A stretch of DNA of 64,000 bases from G963422445 sp963422445 (GTDB lineage: Bacteria > Pseudomonadota > Alphaproteobacteria > Thalassobaculales > Thalassobaculaceae): NCBI GenBank assembly GCA_963422445.2, contig OY729512.2, positions 1,364,001 to 1,428,000 on the forward strand. Direction: 5' to 3'. Below, one piece after another: positions 48,743-56,544 of the stretch. The translations under genes and the position numbers were made by a program. The notes beneath the pieces are model-generated. The model searched no databases. It saw only the letters and a list, made by a program, of their open reading frames with translations, and was not told where the DNA came from. The number at the start of each line of letters is the position of its first letter. The first letter of the stretch is position 1.

Positions 48743-48934
48743 ATGACAGAAGGCTACGAAGCGCTACCGTCGGGAATCAACAAGATTCAAACTGACCCAC
48801 TACCGCATCTGGCGTCTGACTGCATCGCGGGTTATAGTCGGCTAATCGCTCCCCCTATGGCATTTTTGCCAGGTGATCGTTGCGCCGACCGTGAGCCGCC
48901 ATGCCCGGTCAATGACATGGGTCAGGACTTGAAC

Positions 48935-49873
48935 ATGAAGATTGCAGCAGGACAGGATTTCTATCGGCAAGTCGCCGCTGAAGTCGATATCATCGCCCCA
49001 GGTATTTCTTGGTCGCTTATTGATGACGATGGCAACTGGTCAGATCCGCCGGATGGGGCTGACGTCATTGTCTATGCCGGGGACGCCTATAACGACGCCT
49101 GGGTCGATGCGGTCTCCAATATCGCGCCCCCGAAATGGGCGCATACGGAAGATGCCGGAATCGACGGACGCTTCTACGACAATATGCGGGCCCGGAGCGT
49201 TCCGGTGACCCACAGCCCGGGCGCAAACGCGCCGGAAGTGGCGGAACTCGCCTTTGCCGGAGTCATGTGGGGTGCGAAACGCCTGGGCGAATTGCGCCAA
49301 CAGCAGCACCAGCATCTCTGGGAGAAACTCGATCTGCAGGCCTTGAGCAATAGCACCGTGCTGATCGTTGGTCTTGGCGCTATCGGCGGCCGGGTGGCGA
49401 TTTTCGCAAAGGCCTTCGGTATGACGGTATACGGAATTCGCCGAAGTCCAGAGCTGGTGGCCGGCGTGGACCGGCAAGGGACACCAGCGGATTTTCAGGC
49501 CTTTCTGCCAGAGGCTGATTTCGTCGTTCTTGCGCTGCCAATTTCCGATGAGACCACTGGTCTTGTCGACGACGAGGCACTGGCCCTCATGAAACCGATA
49601 GCCACTCTCGTCAATGTCGGGCGAGGCGCCCTGGTGGATATCGATTCACTGCGCGCCGCGCTTGCCTCGGGCGGCATCGCCCAGGCCTGTCTTGATGTGC
49701 TCCCGGTCGAGCCATGGCCCGCTGCTGACGATCTGTGGGACATACCCAATCTGCTGATCACGCCGCATAACGGTTCCCGGTCTCCCCTCTACGCTGTCCG
49801 GGTCGGACAGATGTGGCTTGAAAACCTGCAGCGATATATGCGGGGAGAGGCACTGAAGTACCGTGCATTTTGA
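48935..49873 (+). CDS. D-isomer-specific 2-hydroxyacid dehydrogenase
   Basis: The protein of about 312 residues has a substrate domain, then the Rossmann motif VLIVGLGAIGGRV for NAD binding. The catalytic elements are in ATLVNVGRGALVD (Arg), the CLDVLPVEPW region (Glu) and ITPHNG (His). The family reduces 2-keto acids or oxidises D-2-hydroxy acids; the substrate is not clear. The start ATG 48935 (MKIAAGQDFYRQ) has AGGA nine bases upstream; upstream codons run into the IS end and are rejected. It is followed by an amidotransferase-type hydrolase gene and a barrel/MGS fusion on the same strand. Confidence 0.88.
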   Translation: MKIAAGQDFYRQVAAEVDIIAPGISWSLIDDDGNWSDPPDGADVIVYAGDAYNDAWVDAVSNIAPPKWAHTEDAGIDGRFYDNMRARSVPVTHSPGANAPEVAELAFAGVMWGAKRLGELRQQQHQHLWEKLDLQALSNSTVLIVGLGAIGGRVAIFAKAFGMTVYGIRRSPELVAGVDRQGTPADFQAFLPEADFVVLALPISDETTGLVDDEALALMKPIATLVNVGRGALVDIDSLRAALASGGIAQACLDVLPVEPWPAADDLWDIPNLLITPHNGSRSPLYAVRVGQMWLENLQRYMRGEALKYRAF

Positions 49874-50028
49874 GTGGCGGAAGACTTCGGCATGAGGTAT
49901 GCAGGACAGACCGTTAGAGTGCGCGGCGGAAAACGACCGCCCCAGTCGCGGCGCCGGCGGGTTGCTGGCCCGAACGGCCTGCGCCGTGAGCCGGATTGCT
50001 CGTCAATTGTAAGGAAAGACAGATTTTC

Positions 50029-50832
50029 ATGAGTCGACAAACCCCTCGTTCAAACAGCCCCGTTGTGGGTATTTCCTGCAATCTCAAGGTTGATGGAGCG
50101 TTTCGTCATCACACGACAGGCAATCGCAATGTTACTGCGATCGCGGAGGTAACCGGGGCGTTGCCGCTGCTTATTCCGGCGTTCAGCGACGGGATTGACG
50201 TCGATATACTGCTTGACATGATGGACGGAATCATGCTGACCGGCGGTGTGTCCAATATCGATCCCCACCATTATGGTCAGGATCCGGCGCCGGGCGAGGA
50301 TGTGCGTGACCCTGATCGCGATCATCTTGCTTTCGCCATTATCCGTGCGGCAATCCGGCGCGAGGTTCCGCTTCTCGGAACCTGTCGTGGAATCCAGGAA
50401 ATCAATGTCGCTCTTGGAGGCACGTTGCATCAGCGCCTGCATGATGTACCGGGCCGCCACGACCATCGGCGGAATCGGGACCTTCCGATTGAGGAGGCGG
50501 TTCAGCCTCGCGAACATATTCGGCTCACATCTGGTGGCATGCTGGCGGGGTTACTTGGAGCCGATGAAGCGATCGTCAATTCCCTGCATGGGCAGGGTAT
50601 TGACCAACTGGCGCCATCTCTCGTCGTTGAGGCGATAGCGGCTGACGGCACAATCGAGGCCGTGAGGGTCCACGGCGCAGAAACCTTCGCGCTCGGCGTG
50701 CAGTGGCATGTCGAGATCGGGGCTTCCGAAGAGGCGATCAATCGAGCGATTCTGACAGCGTTCGGCGATGCGGTTCGGTATCGAGCGTCAAGGCGCCATG
50801 TGTTGACCTATATGGATGAAGCGGCCGAGTGA
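50029..50832 (+). CDS. Class I glutamine amidotransferase-type hydrolase (gamma-glutamyl-GABA hydrolase-like)
   Basis: The 267-residue protein is similar to PuuD. The nucleophile elbow is LLGTCRGIQ (Cys119), the oxyanion region TGGVSNIDPHHYG, and the catalytic His is in GVQWHVE (His227). PuuD proteins hydrolyse gamma-glutamyl amides of GABA or amines. A clear AAGGAAAG site precedes ATG 50029. It follows the hydroxyacid dehydrogenase after a 155-base gap and precedes the barrel/MGS gene. Confidence 0.87.
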   Translation: MSRQTPRSNSPVVGISCNLKVDGAFRHHTTGNRNVTAIAEVTGALPLLIPAFSDGIDVDILLDMMDGIMLTGGVSNIDPHHYGQDPAPGEDVRDPDRDHLAFAIIRAAIRREVPLLGTCRGIQEINVALGGTLHQRLHDVPGRHDHRRNRDLPIEEAVQPREHIRLTSGGMLAGLLGADEAIVNSLHGQGIDQLAPSLVVEAIAADGTIEAVRVHGAETFALGVQWHVEIGASEEAINRAILTAFGDAVRYRASRRHVLTYMDEAAE

Positions 50833-50968
50833 CGGTCGGCGGTCGGTCTGGAAACGCCGGTTTACGGGTCAGAAGGTTACTGATCGATGGCTGCGTGACT
50901 TTCCAGAGCATTGACACGGTCCCGGCTGGCGGGACCGTTTCACCTTGATCTGACCGTAATCGGTCTGG

Positions 50969-52066
50969 ATGCCAACAACCGGACGGGAGGGTGTCATCAG
51001 CTTCAATTTCATCTTCATGCTGACCGAACGAGATCGGACGATTCCCGATGCCCGGGCGCGGCTCAACGATGTCCTTGCCGGTGGCGCCCGCCATATCGGC
51101 TTCAAGAACATCGGTTTGCCACTGCATGAATTGAAGTTGCTGTCTGACGAGATCCGTGTGGCTGGGGGCCGATCGTATCTCGAAGTTGTAAGTCTGGACG
51201 CCGAAAGCGAGCTCGCGTCGGCCCGGGCGGCTGTGGAGCTTGATGTCGATTGCCTGCTTGGCGGGACGCGGGCTGGTGAGGTCGTCAACATTATCAGCGG
51301 GAATCCGATACGATACTTTCCGTTTCCCGGCCGAATCACAGGCCATCCCAGCGTGCTTGAGGGATCAGTCGCGGAGATAACCGAAAGTGCCAGAAGGCTC
51401 GCGTCCCTCGAAGGCGTGCATGGGCTTGATCTGCTTGCCTATCGTTTCACAGGCGATGTCAAGGCGCTGATGCGGTCGGTGTGCCGGGCTTCGGCCAAAC
51501 CGGTCGTGGTGGCCGGCAGTATTGACAGCGAAGAACGGGCAACGGCCGTGGCGATGGCCGGCGCTGCGGGATTCACCGTTGGCACGGCGGCGTTTTCGGG
51601 TGAGTTTCCGACGGAAAGCGATGGCCTGACCGCGCAAGTGCGTGCGATACTCGCGATTACCAATCGGGCTGCGCGGGTTTCGACAGCACCGCGTCGAATC
51701 GCGCTCGTTGCCCATAACGCCCGCAAGGCGCAGCTCACGGCCTGGGTCGGAAGGCATGTCAGCACTCTCGAACGCCAGCATCTGTTCTGCACTGGCGGGA
51801 CCGGCGCACTGCTGCGCGCCGCGCAGCCCGGCCTCGTGATTCACCGTCTGCAACGTGGGACCCGTGGCGGTGACCAACAACTCGGTTCGCTGGTTGCGAC
51901 AGGGGAACTCGACGCGGTGATCTTTTTCGCCGATCCGCATGCGCACTACGCGAACGACGCCGATCTGATCGCCCTCACCCGGCTCGCCATCATGCATGAC
52001 ACGCCGATCGCCTGCAGCCCGGCTGCGGCCGATCTCGTAATCATGGCCTGTGAAGGTACACGTTGA
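50969..52066 (+). CDS. Fusion of a TIM-barrel-like domain and a methylglyoxal-synthase-like domain
   Basis: Residues about 10-215 look like an alpha/beta barrel of unknown function (FNFIFMLTERDRTIP, GGARHIGFKNIGLP, LDVDCLLGGTRAGEV, PVVVAGSIDSEERATAV). Residues about 240-360 match methylglyoxal synthase: IALVAHNARKAQL (His249), TGGTGALL, GGDQQLGSLVATGELDAVIFFADP (Asp302, Asp322) and ACSPAAADLVI. Compared with the E. coli enzyme the His98 equivalent is Asn329, so true methylglyoxal synthesis is doubtful. The usual enzyme is about 150 residues, so the N-terminal domain is an addition. The start ATG 50969 has no clear ribosome site; Met17 is an alternative but would cut the first strand. Confidence 0.8.
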   Translation: MPTTGREGVISFNFIFMLTERDRTIPDARARLNDVLAGGARHIGFKNIGLPLHELKLLSDEIRVAGGRSYLEVVSLDAESELASARAAVELDVDCLLGGTRAGEVVNIISGNPIRYFPFPGRITGHPSVLEGSVAEITESARRLASLEGVHGLDLLAYRFTGDVKALMRSVCRASAKPVVVAGSIDSEERATAVAMAGAAGFTVGTAAFSGEFPTESDGLTAQVRAILAITNRAARVSTAPRRIALVAHNARKAQLTAWVGRHVSTLERQHLFCTGGTGALLRAAQPGLVIHRLQRGTRGGDQQLGSLVATGELDAVIFFADPHAHYANDADLIALTRLAIMHDTPIACSPAAADLVIMACEGTR

Positions 52067-52095
52067 GTTGCTTCTTGCCAAGCGGGTGACCCGGC

Positions 52096-52338
52096 TCAAT
52101 CACCAACATCGATCCGGTAGTTCTCGATAACAGTGTTCGCGAGCAGTTTCTGGCACATGTCCGTTGCCCGGTCCATGGCCGTCGACGGATCGTCTTCGGC
52201 AAGGTCAAGCTCAATATAGCGGCCGATCCTGACATCCTCAACGCCCGTGAAGCCGAGGGTTGCAAGCGCATGTCCGACCGCCTTGCCTTGCGGATCGAGA
52301 ACGCCAGCCTTCAGCGTGACATGAATACGCGCCTTCAT
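52096..52338 (-). CDS. purS: Phosphoribosylformylglycinamidine synthase subunit PurS
   Basis: The 80-residue protein matches PurS, the small dimeric partner of PurL and PurQ in step 4 of purine synthesis. MKARIHVTLKAGVLDPQGKA and VEDVRIGRYIELDL are characteristic. It starts 31 bases after the purC stop and should be co-transcribed. The purQ and purL genes are not in the window. Intact. Confidence 0.95.
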   Translation of the reverse strand: MKARIHVTLKAGVLDPQGKAVGHALATLGFTGVEDVRIGRYIELDLAEDDPSTAMDRATDMCQKLLANTVIENYRIDVGD

Positions 52339-52369
52339 TGCCCGTCCTGCCGGCGCCGCCGAGGTCCGT

Positions 52370-53134
52370 TCACTGGACTGCCTTCGGGCCCTTCAAGTCC
52401 ATTGGCCCGGCTTCGGGCAGGACGCCAAGGCGGCGAGCGACTTCCTGATAGGCTTCGCGCTCGCCGCCGAGATCCCGCCGGAACCGGTCCTTGTCGAGTT
52501 TTTCGTTGGTGCCGGCATCCCACAACCGGCAATTATCCGGGCTGATCTCGTCAGCCAAAACGATCTGGACAGCGTCCTCGGTATAATGGCGGCCGAACTC
52601 CAGTTTGAAATCGACAAGGCGCAGACCGACGGCGATCAGCAGGCCGGACAGGAAATCGTTCACCCGGAGCGACAGCGCCATCATGTCGTCAAGATCCTGA
52701 GGATTGGCCCAGCCAAATGCCGTGATATGCTCCTCGGCAACAAGCGGGTCTCCGAGTTCGTCGGATTTGTAATAATACTCGACGATCGACCGCGGAAGCG
52801 GCGTTCCCTCCTTCAGGCCGAAACGTCCGCAGATTGATCCGGCCGCGATGTTCCTGACCACCGTCTCGATCGGAATGATCTCGACTTCCCGGATCAATTG
52901 TTCACGCATGTTCAGACGCCGCATGAGATGGGTCGGTATCCCGACTTCGGCGAGTCGCGTCATCAGATACTCGCTGATCCGGTTGTTGAGGACGCCTTTG
53001 CCGGTGATGATACCTTTTTTCTCGTTGTTGTTTGCGGTTGCGTCGTCCTTGAAGTATTGAATGAGCGTTCCAGGCTCCGGGCCTTCGTAGAGCACTTTGG
53101 CCTTACCCTCGTAGAGTTTTCTGCGTCTGGGCAT
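52370..53134 (-). CDS. purC: SAICAR synthetase PurC
   Basis: The 254-residue protein has the family N-terminus (RRRKLYEGKAKVLYEGPEPG), the ATP-binding loop KDDATANN, and IEVVRN-type (PIETVVRNIAAGS) plus KLEFG (VDFKLEFGRH) motifs. Catalysis joins CAIR and aspartate in step 8 of purine synthesis. It is first in the purC-purS minus-strand pair. Length is typical of bacterial PurC, and there is no lesion. Confidence 0.96.
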   Translation of the reverse strand: MPRRRKLYEGKAKVLYEGPEPGTLIQYFKDDATANNNEKKGIITGKGVLNNRISEYLMTRLAEVGIPTHLMRRLNMREQLIREVEIIPIETVVRNIAAGSICGRFGLKEGTPLPRSIVEYYYKSDELGDPLVAEEHITAFGWANPQDLDDMMALSLRVNDFLSGLLIAVGLRLVDFKLEFGRHYTEDAVQIVLADEISPDNCRLWDAGTNEKLDKDRFRRDLGGEREAYQEVARRLGVLPEAGPMDLKGPKAVQ

Positions 53135-53275
53135 GATCTGGTTTGTCCCGTGGGACTGGGTCTTGGTTGCCGCGCCGGCCGTCCCTAGCCAGGTTCCAAT
53201 CTCCTATATAGTGAATTCTGGACGGCACTCAACAACAATCAGTCAGCCGCCTGCCAGATGCGGGCCGGGTTTGCG

Positions 53276-54031
53276 CTATAGCTCGTGCACCGGCCGGAAC
53301 GCGGCTTGTCCGGGCCGGCCATGGGCGAATAGCCAGACCGGCTTGCCGATGCCGGGCGCCGGCAGTGCGAGTAGGGATCCCGAAACGGTGCCGTATCCGA
53401 TGTCCGTCACGACAGTCATGAAACGGTTGGGATCACGGTCCCCGGCAACGGCCTGTTCAGCCAGCAGGGCGATCCAGGCTGACCAGTCACCGTCGGCAAT
53501 GTCAGGTTGCGGCGCGGCCCGGAACCGATCAAGATAACGGGCGATTCGTGGCACCGAAGAATCGTTCAGATCTTGTGCCGTCAGCATCGATACCCCGTCA
53601 GGAATTTCGTGTGCGGAGATCCCGGAGCGGCCCGGCAAGCCGGAATGGCGCAGCCAGTAGGCGTCACGGTTGTCGGCGACCACCATGTTGAACGGTCGAT
53701 AACTGACAGGGTCAAGGTCACCGAGGGCCGTGACGGAGTCGATGGTGTCGGCGTGGCCTAAAGCCTCAAGCACGAGTTCGCCGCGGGATCGTTTGTCCGG
53801 CGCCGGACCGAGATGCCCGGTGCGGTTCAGCATGCAGGCGATTACAGCTGAATCATTCAGCCCCATCCAACTGCCGCCGGCCTGTTCGTCGAGCCCGGCA
53901 ATCACTTCGTTGCGATCAGGCCAGTGGCGTCCTGGTGCTTGCCACGGACGGTCCATCATCTCGTCACGCAGCGCCGCAAGAATGATCGGCCAGTCATGGG
54001 TGGACCGGCGGAGGATGACGATCGTGCACAT
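53276..54031 (-). CDS. NRDE-family (TANGO2-like) protein
   Basis: The 251-residue protein begins with MCTIVI, as these N-terminal-nucleophile-like proteins do. It contains GGSWMGLNDSAVIACMLNR, the family hallmark near residue 50, and ends without further domains. ATG 54031 is preferred to earlier codons because the Met-Cys-Thr start is diagnostic: after Met removal the Cys would be at the N-terminus. TANGO2 relatives have been linked to haem trafficking and secretory organisation in eukaryotes; the bacterial role is unknown. It lies next to the zeta-subunit gene but on the opposite strand. Confidence 0.85.
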   Translation of the reverse strand: MCTIVILRRSTHDWPIILAALRDEMMDRPWQAPGRHWPDRNEVIAGLDEQAGGSWMGLNDSAVIACMLNRTGHLGPAPDKRSRGELVLEALGHADTIDSVTALGDLDPVSYRPFNMVVADNRDAYWLRHSGLPGRSGISAHEIPDGVSMLTAQDLNDSSVPRIARYLDRFRAAPQPDIADGDWSAWIALLAEQAVAGDRDPNRFMTVVTDIGYGTVSGSLLALPAPGIGKPVWLFAHGRPGQAAFRPVHEL

Positions 54032-54223
54032 GGAGCGGCTCGATAACACACAGCGCGGACAGGTGCCACCGGTGAATGCCGATGGCGATGGTTTTGCCGC
54101 GAAACCCGCGGTCGATGATGGCATCGGACTTCCAATTGCCGCCACGATGCATTACCTCTAACCAGACTGCACGGGCTTTTAACCGTCCGGCCTGAGCAGA
54201 TAGATCAGAACGGAGATCAAACC

Positions 54224-54547
54224 ATGAGCAGTTTCGAGAAGAAAGAGCAGGGCGAGGAGCGCAAGTTTGTTCGCGACGAAGAATTCAAATTCAAGGCGAC
54301 GGCCCGGCGCGACAAGCTTCTTGGCCTCTGGGTCGGCGAAACCCTGCTCGGCAAGTCACCCGATGAAGCCAGCGCCTTCGCTCTGGAAGTGGTGAAATCG
54401 AATTTTGAACGTCCCGGCGACGATGATGTGGTCGAGTTCGTTCTGAAAAGCGTCGAGGGAAGCGGCGCTGATTTCTCCGAGCATCGACTGCGTCACAAGA
54501 TGGCGGAACTGATGGCCGAGGCCGAGCAGCAACTTTCCACGGAATGA
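54224..54547 (+). CDS. ATPase inhibitor subunit zeta (DUF1476)
   Basis: The 107-residue protein shows the conserved N-terminus SSFEKKEQGEERKFVRDEEF followed by FKATARRDKLLGLWVGETLLG, and a helical C-terminus. The zeta subunit inhibits ATP hydrolysis by F1 in alphaproteobacteria and is a good marker for this class. The gene stands just ahead of ygfZ with 25 bases between. Confidence 0.93.
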   Translation: MSSFEKKEQGEERKFVRDEEFKFKATARRDKLLGLWVGETLLGKSPDEASAFALEVVKSNFERPGDDDVVEFVLKSVEGSGADFSEHRLRHKMAELMAEAEQQLSTE

Positions 54548-54572
54548 CCGACGGCGGACTCCGGGGGTAACC

Positions 54573-55454
54573 ATGCCGCAAGCCTGCTTCGTGACACTCG
54601 CAGACCGGGGGCTGCTCGCAATCTCCGGCACTGACCGGGTTCGGTTTCTTCAGGGGCTGATTTCCAACGATGTCGAAAAGGTCACGGCGGCAACCGCCGT
54701 CTACGCCGCATTCCTGACCCCGCAAGGCAAATACCTGTTTGATTTCATCATTATGGTGGATGGCGACCGGCTCTTGCTCGACTGCGAGGCGGCTCGTCTT
54801 GGCGTGTTTGCCAAGCGGTTGGGCATGTATCGGTTACGCTCGCAGGTCTCGCTGGCCGAGGTTGGCAGCGGCTGGCGGGTTCACGCCGCATTCGGCGCCC
54901 GGACGCTCGCGACTCTGGGCCTCGATGGCCCGCCGGGAACGATGGTCCGGTGTCGTGGCGGCCTCGCCATGATTGATCCGCGTCTGAGTGATCTTGGAGT
55001 CCGGCTCGTGCTGCCGGCTGATATGGATCCTGCCGATCTCGGGTTGGCGCCAGGCTCCTGGTCCGAATATGAAATGCGGCGCATTGGTCTCGGTGTTCCG
55101 GACGGCAGCCGCGACATGACGGTTGACAAGACCATTCTGCTTGAGGCCGGCTTTGATGAACTGAACGGTATCGATTGGCACAAGGGCTGTTATATGGGCC
55201 AGGAACTGACCGCACGCACAAAGTACCGTGGCCTGGTTAAACGCCGCCTCCTGCCTGTTGATGTCGATGGCGCCTTGCCGGTGCCGGGCACCACGATAAC
55301 GCTGGACGGGCGTGATGTTGGCGAGATCCGTTCCGGTTGCGGCAAACAGGCCATGGCGATGATCCGCCTGAACATGCTGTCCACTTCCGGCACGGTACTC
55401 CAGGCCGGTGATACCCGCGTGGTACCACAGCGGCCGGATTGGGCGAAGTTCTGA
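54573..55454 (+). CDS. ygfZ: Folate-binding protein YgfZ (GcvT-like)
   Basis: The 293-residue protein carries the YgfZ signature KGCYMGQE (Lys204 to Glu211) and GTDRVRFLQGLISNDV near the N-terminus. YgfZ supports repair or biogenesis of certain Fe-S enzymes with tetrahydrofolate; the signature Cys206 is present. It is followed by an EamA transporter gene. Confidence 0.93.
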   Translation: MPQACFVTLADRGLLAISGTDRVRFLQGLISNDVEKVTAATAVYAAFLTPQGKYLFDFIIMVDGDRLLLDCEAARLGVFAKRLGMYRLRSQVSLAEVGSGWRVHAAFGARTLATLGLDGPPGTMVRCRGGLAMIDPRLSDLGVRLVLPADMDPADLGLAPGSWSEYEMRRIGLGVPDGSRDMTVDKTILLEAGFDELNGIDWHKGCYMGQELTARTKYRGLVKRRLLPVDVDGALPVPGTTITLDGRDVGEIRSGCGKQAMAMIRLNMLSTSGTVLQAGDTRVVPQRPDWAKF

Positions 55455-55526
55455 TCTGTTACATGTCCAGGGCGACGCCGGAAGCCATATGTTCCGAAGC
55501 CGGCATCGCAGGTTACCGGTGGCCCG

Positions 55527-56525
55527 ATGCCCGGCTTGTGGTTGCGATGGGAAAGCCGTAGTGTCGCCAGCGTGATCGCAAACTCCTTCAACCTTGGCAG
55601 AATACCGGTTACCGTACGCGCGGCTGGCTACATGGCGAGTGCCGCCCTGCTGTTTGTCGTCATGCATACCATCGTCCGCGGTATGTTCGGCGAACTGCAC
55701 CCGTTCGAGATCGCCTTTTTCCGGGCGTTTTTGGGGATTTTCGTTCTCGCTCCCATGGTCATGCGAGACCGGTTTGCCGGCCTTCGGACCCGGAACTTCC
55801 GATTGCATGGTTTGCGCGCGGTTCTCAATGCCGGCGCGATGCTCTGTTTCTTTTACGGCCTCAGCATCACGCCGCTGGCCGAGGTTACCGCACTCGGCTT
55901 CAGTGCGCCCTTGTTCGCAGCCGTTCTCGCTGTGTTGTTTCTGGGCGAAGTCGTGGGTATCCGCCGCTGGACCGCGATCGGCGTCGGTTTCATCGGAACC
56001 CTTGTTATCCTCAGGCCGGGGGTGGGCGAGGTAATCGGGATCGGACCAATCCTGATCGTTGTATCGGCTGCGATCTGGTCCGTTGCCCTGATGGTGATCA
56101 AGGTGATGACCCGTACCGATTCCAGTGTCACGATTTCGATTTATGCGTCTTTGCTCCTCTCACCGATCGTGCTGGCCGCCGCCGCGCCATTCTGGGAGTG
56201 GCCAACCTTCGATCAATTCCTGCGCATGTTCGCTCTGGCGGCCTGCGGGACCATGGCGCAGACCCTGATGAATCAGTCGCTGAAACTCGCGGATGTCTCG
56301 GTGGTGCTGCCGGTCGATTTTACCAAGCTAATCTGGGCTGCCCTGCTCGGTTATCTGGTGTTCGAGGAAATCCCGGACATCTTCACCTGGATCGGCGGCG
56401 GCATGATCTTTGCCAGTACCACCTATATCGCGATACGCGAGACCCGTCTGAAACGGGTTGCCCGTGCGGCACAGACAGTTGACGATACCAGAGATGCGGG
56501 TGATAAGCCGGCCGCCTCCCGATGA
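55527..56525 (+). CDS. DMT-superfamily transporter (EamA type)
   Basis: About 330 residues form ten membrane helices in two EamA repeats. The first repeat has ALLFVVMHTIVRGMF and AEVTALGFSAPLFAAVLAVLFLGE; the second has ADVSVVLPVDFTKLIWAALLGYLVFEEIPD. The family exports amino acids, nucleotides or drugs; no substrate can be given. The start is unclear because there is no strong ribosome site. A GTG at 55572 or ATG 55632 may be the true start, giving 317 or 297 residues. Confidence 0.85.
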   Translation: MPGLWLRWESRSVASVIANSFNLGRIPVTVRAAGYMASAALLFVVMHTIVRGMFGELHPFEIAFFRAFLGIFVLAPMVMRDRFAGLRTRNFRLHGLRAVLNAGAMLCFFYGLSITPLAEVTALGFSAPLFAAVLAVLFLGEVVGIRRWTAIGVGFIGTLVILRPGVGEVIGIGPILIVVSAAIWSVALMVIKVMTRTDSSVTISIYASLLLSPIVLAAAAPFWEWPTFDQFLRMFALAACGTMAQTLMNQSLKLADVSVVLPVDFTKLIWAALLGYLVFEEIPDIFTWIGGGMIFASTTYIAIRETRLKRVARAAQTVDDTRDAGDKPAASR

Positions 56526-56544
56526 ACCGTCCGGCTCTTGTCCG

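Larger units (their letters stand above)
46546..48804 (-). mobile_element. IS1-like element with three passenger genes, copy 1 (2259 bp)
   Basis: The inverted ends GGTAGTGGGTCAGTTTGA (46546) and TCAAACTGACCCACTACC (to 48804) are 18 bp perfect. The left half carries a single-ORF IS1-type transposase whose stop TGA lies within the inverted repeat. The rest holds a winged-helix-like gene, a small basic gene and a secreted Cys-repeat gene, all on the same strand. A second, inverted copy begins at 62703. Flanking direct repeats of 8-9 bp are not visible, which would be explained by rearrangement. Confidence 0.85.
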
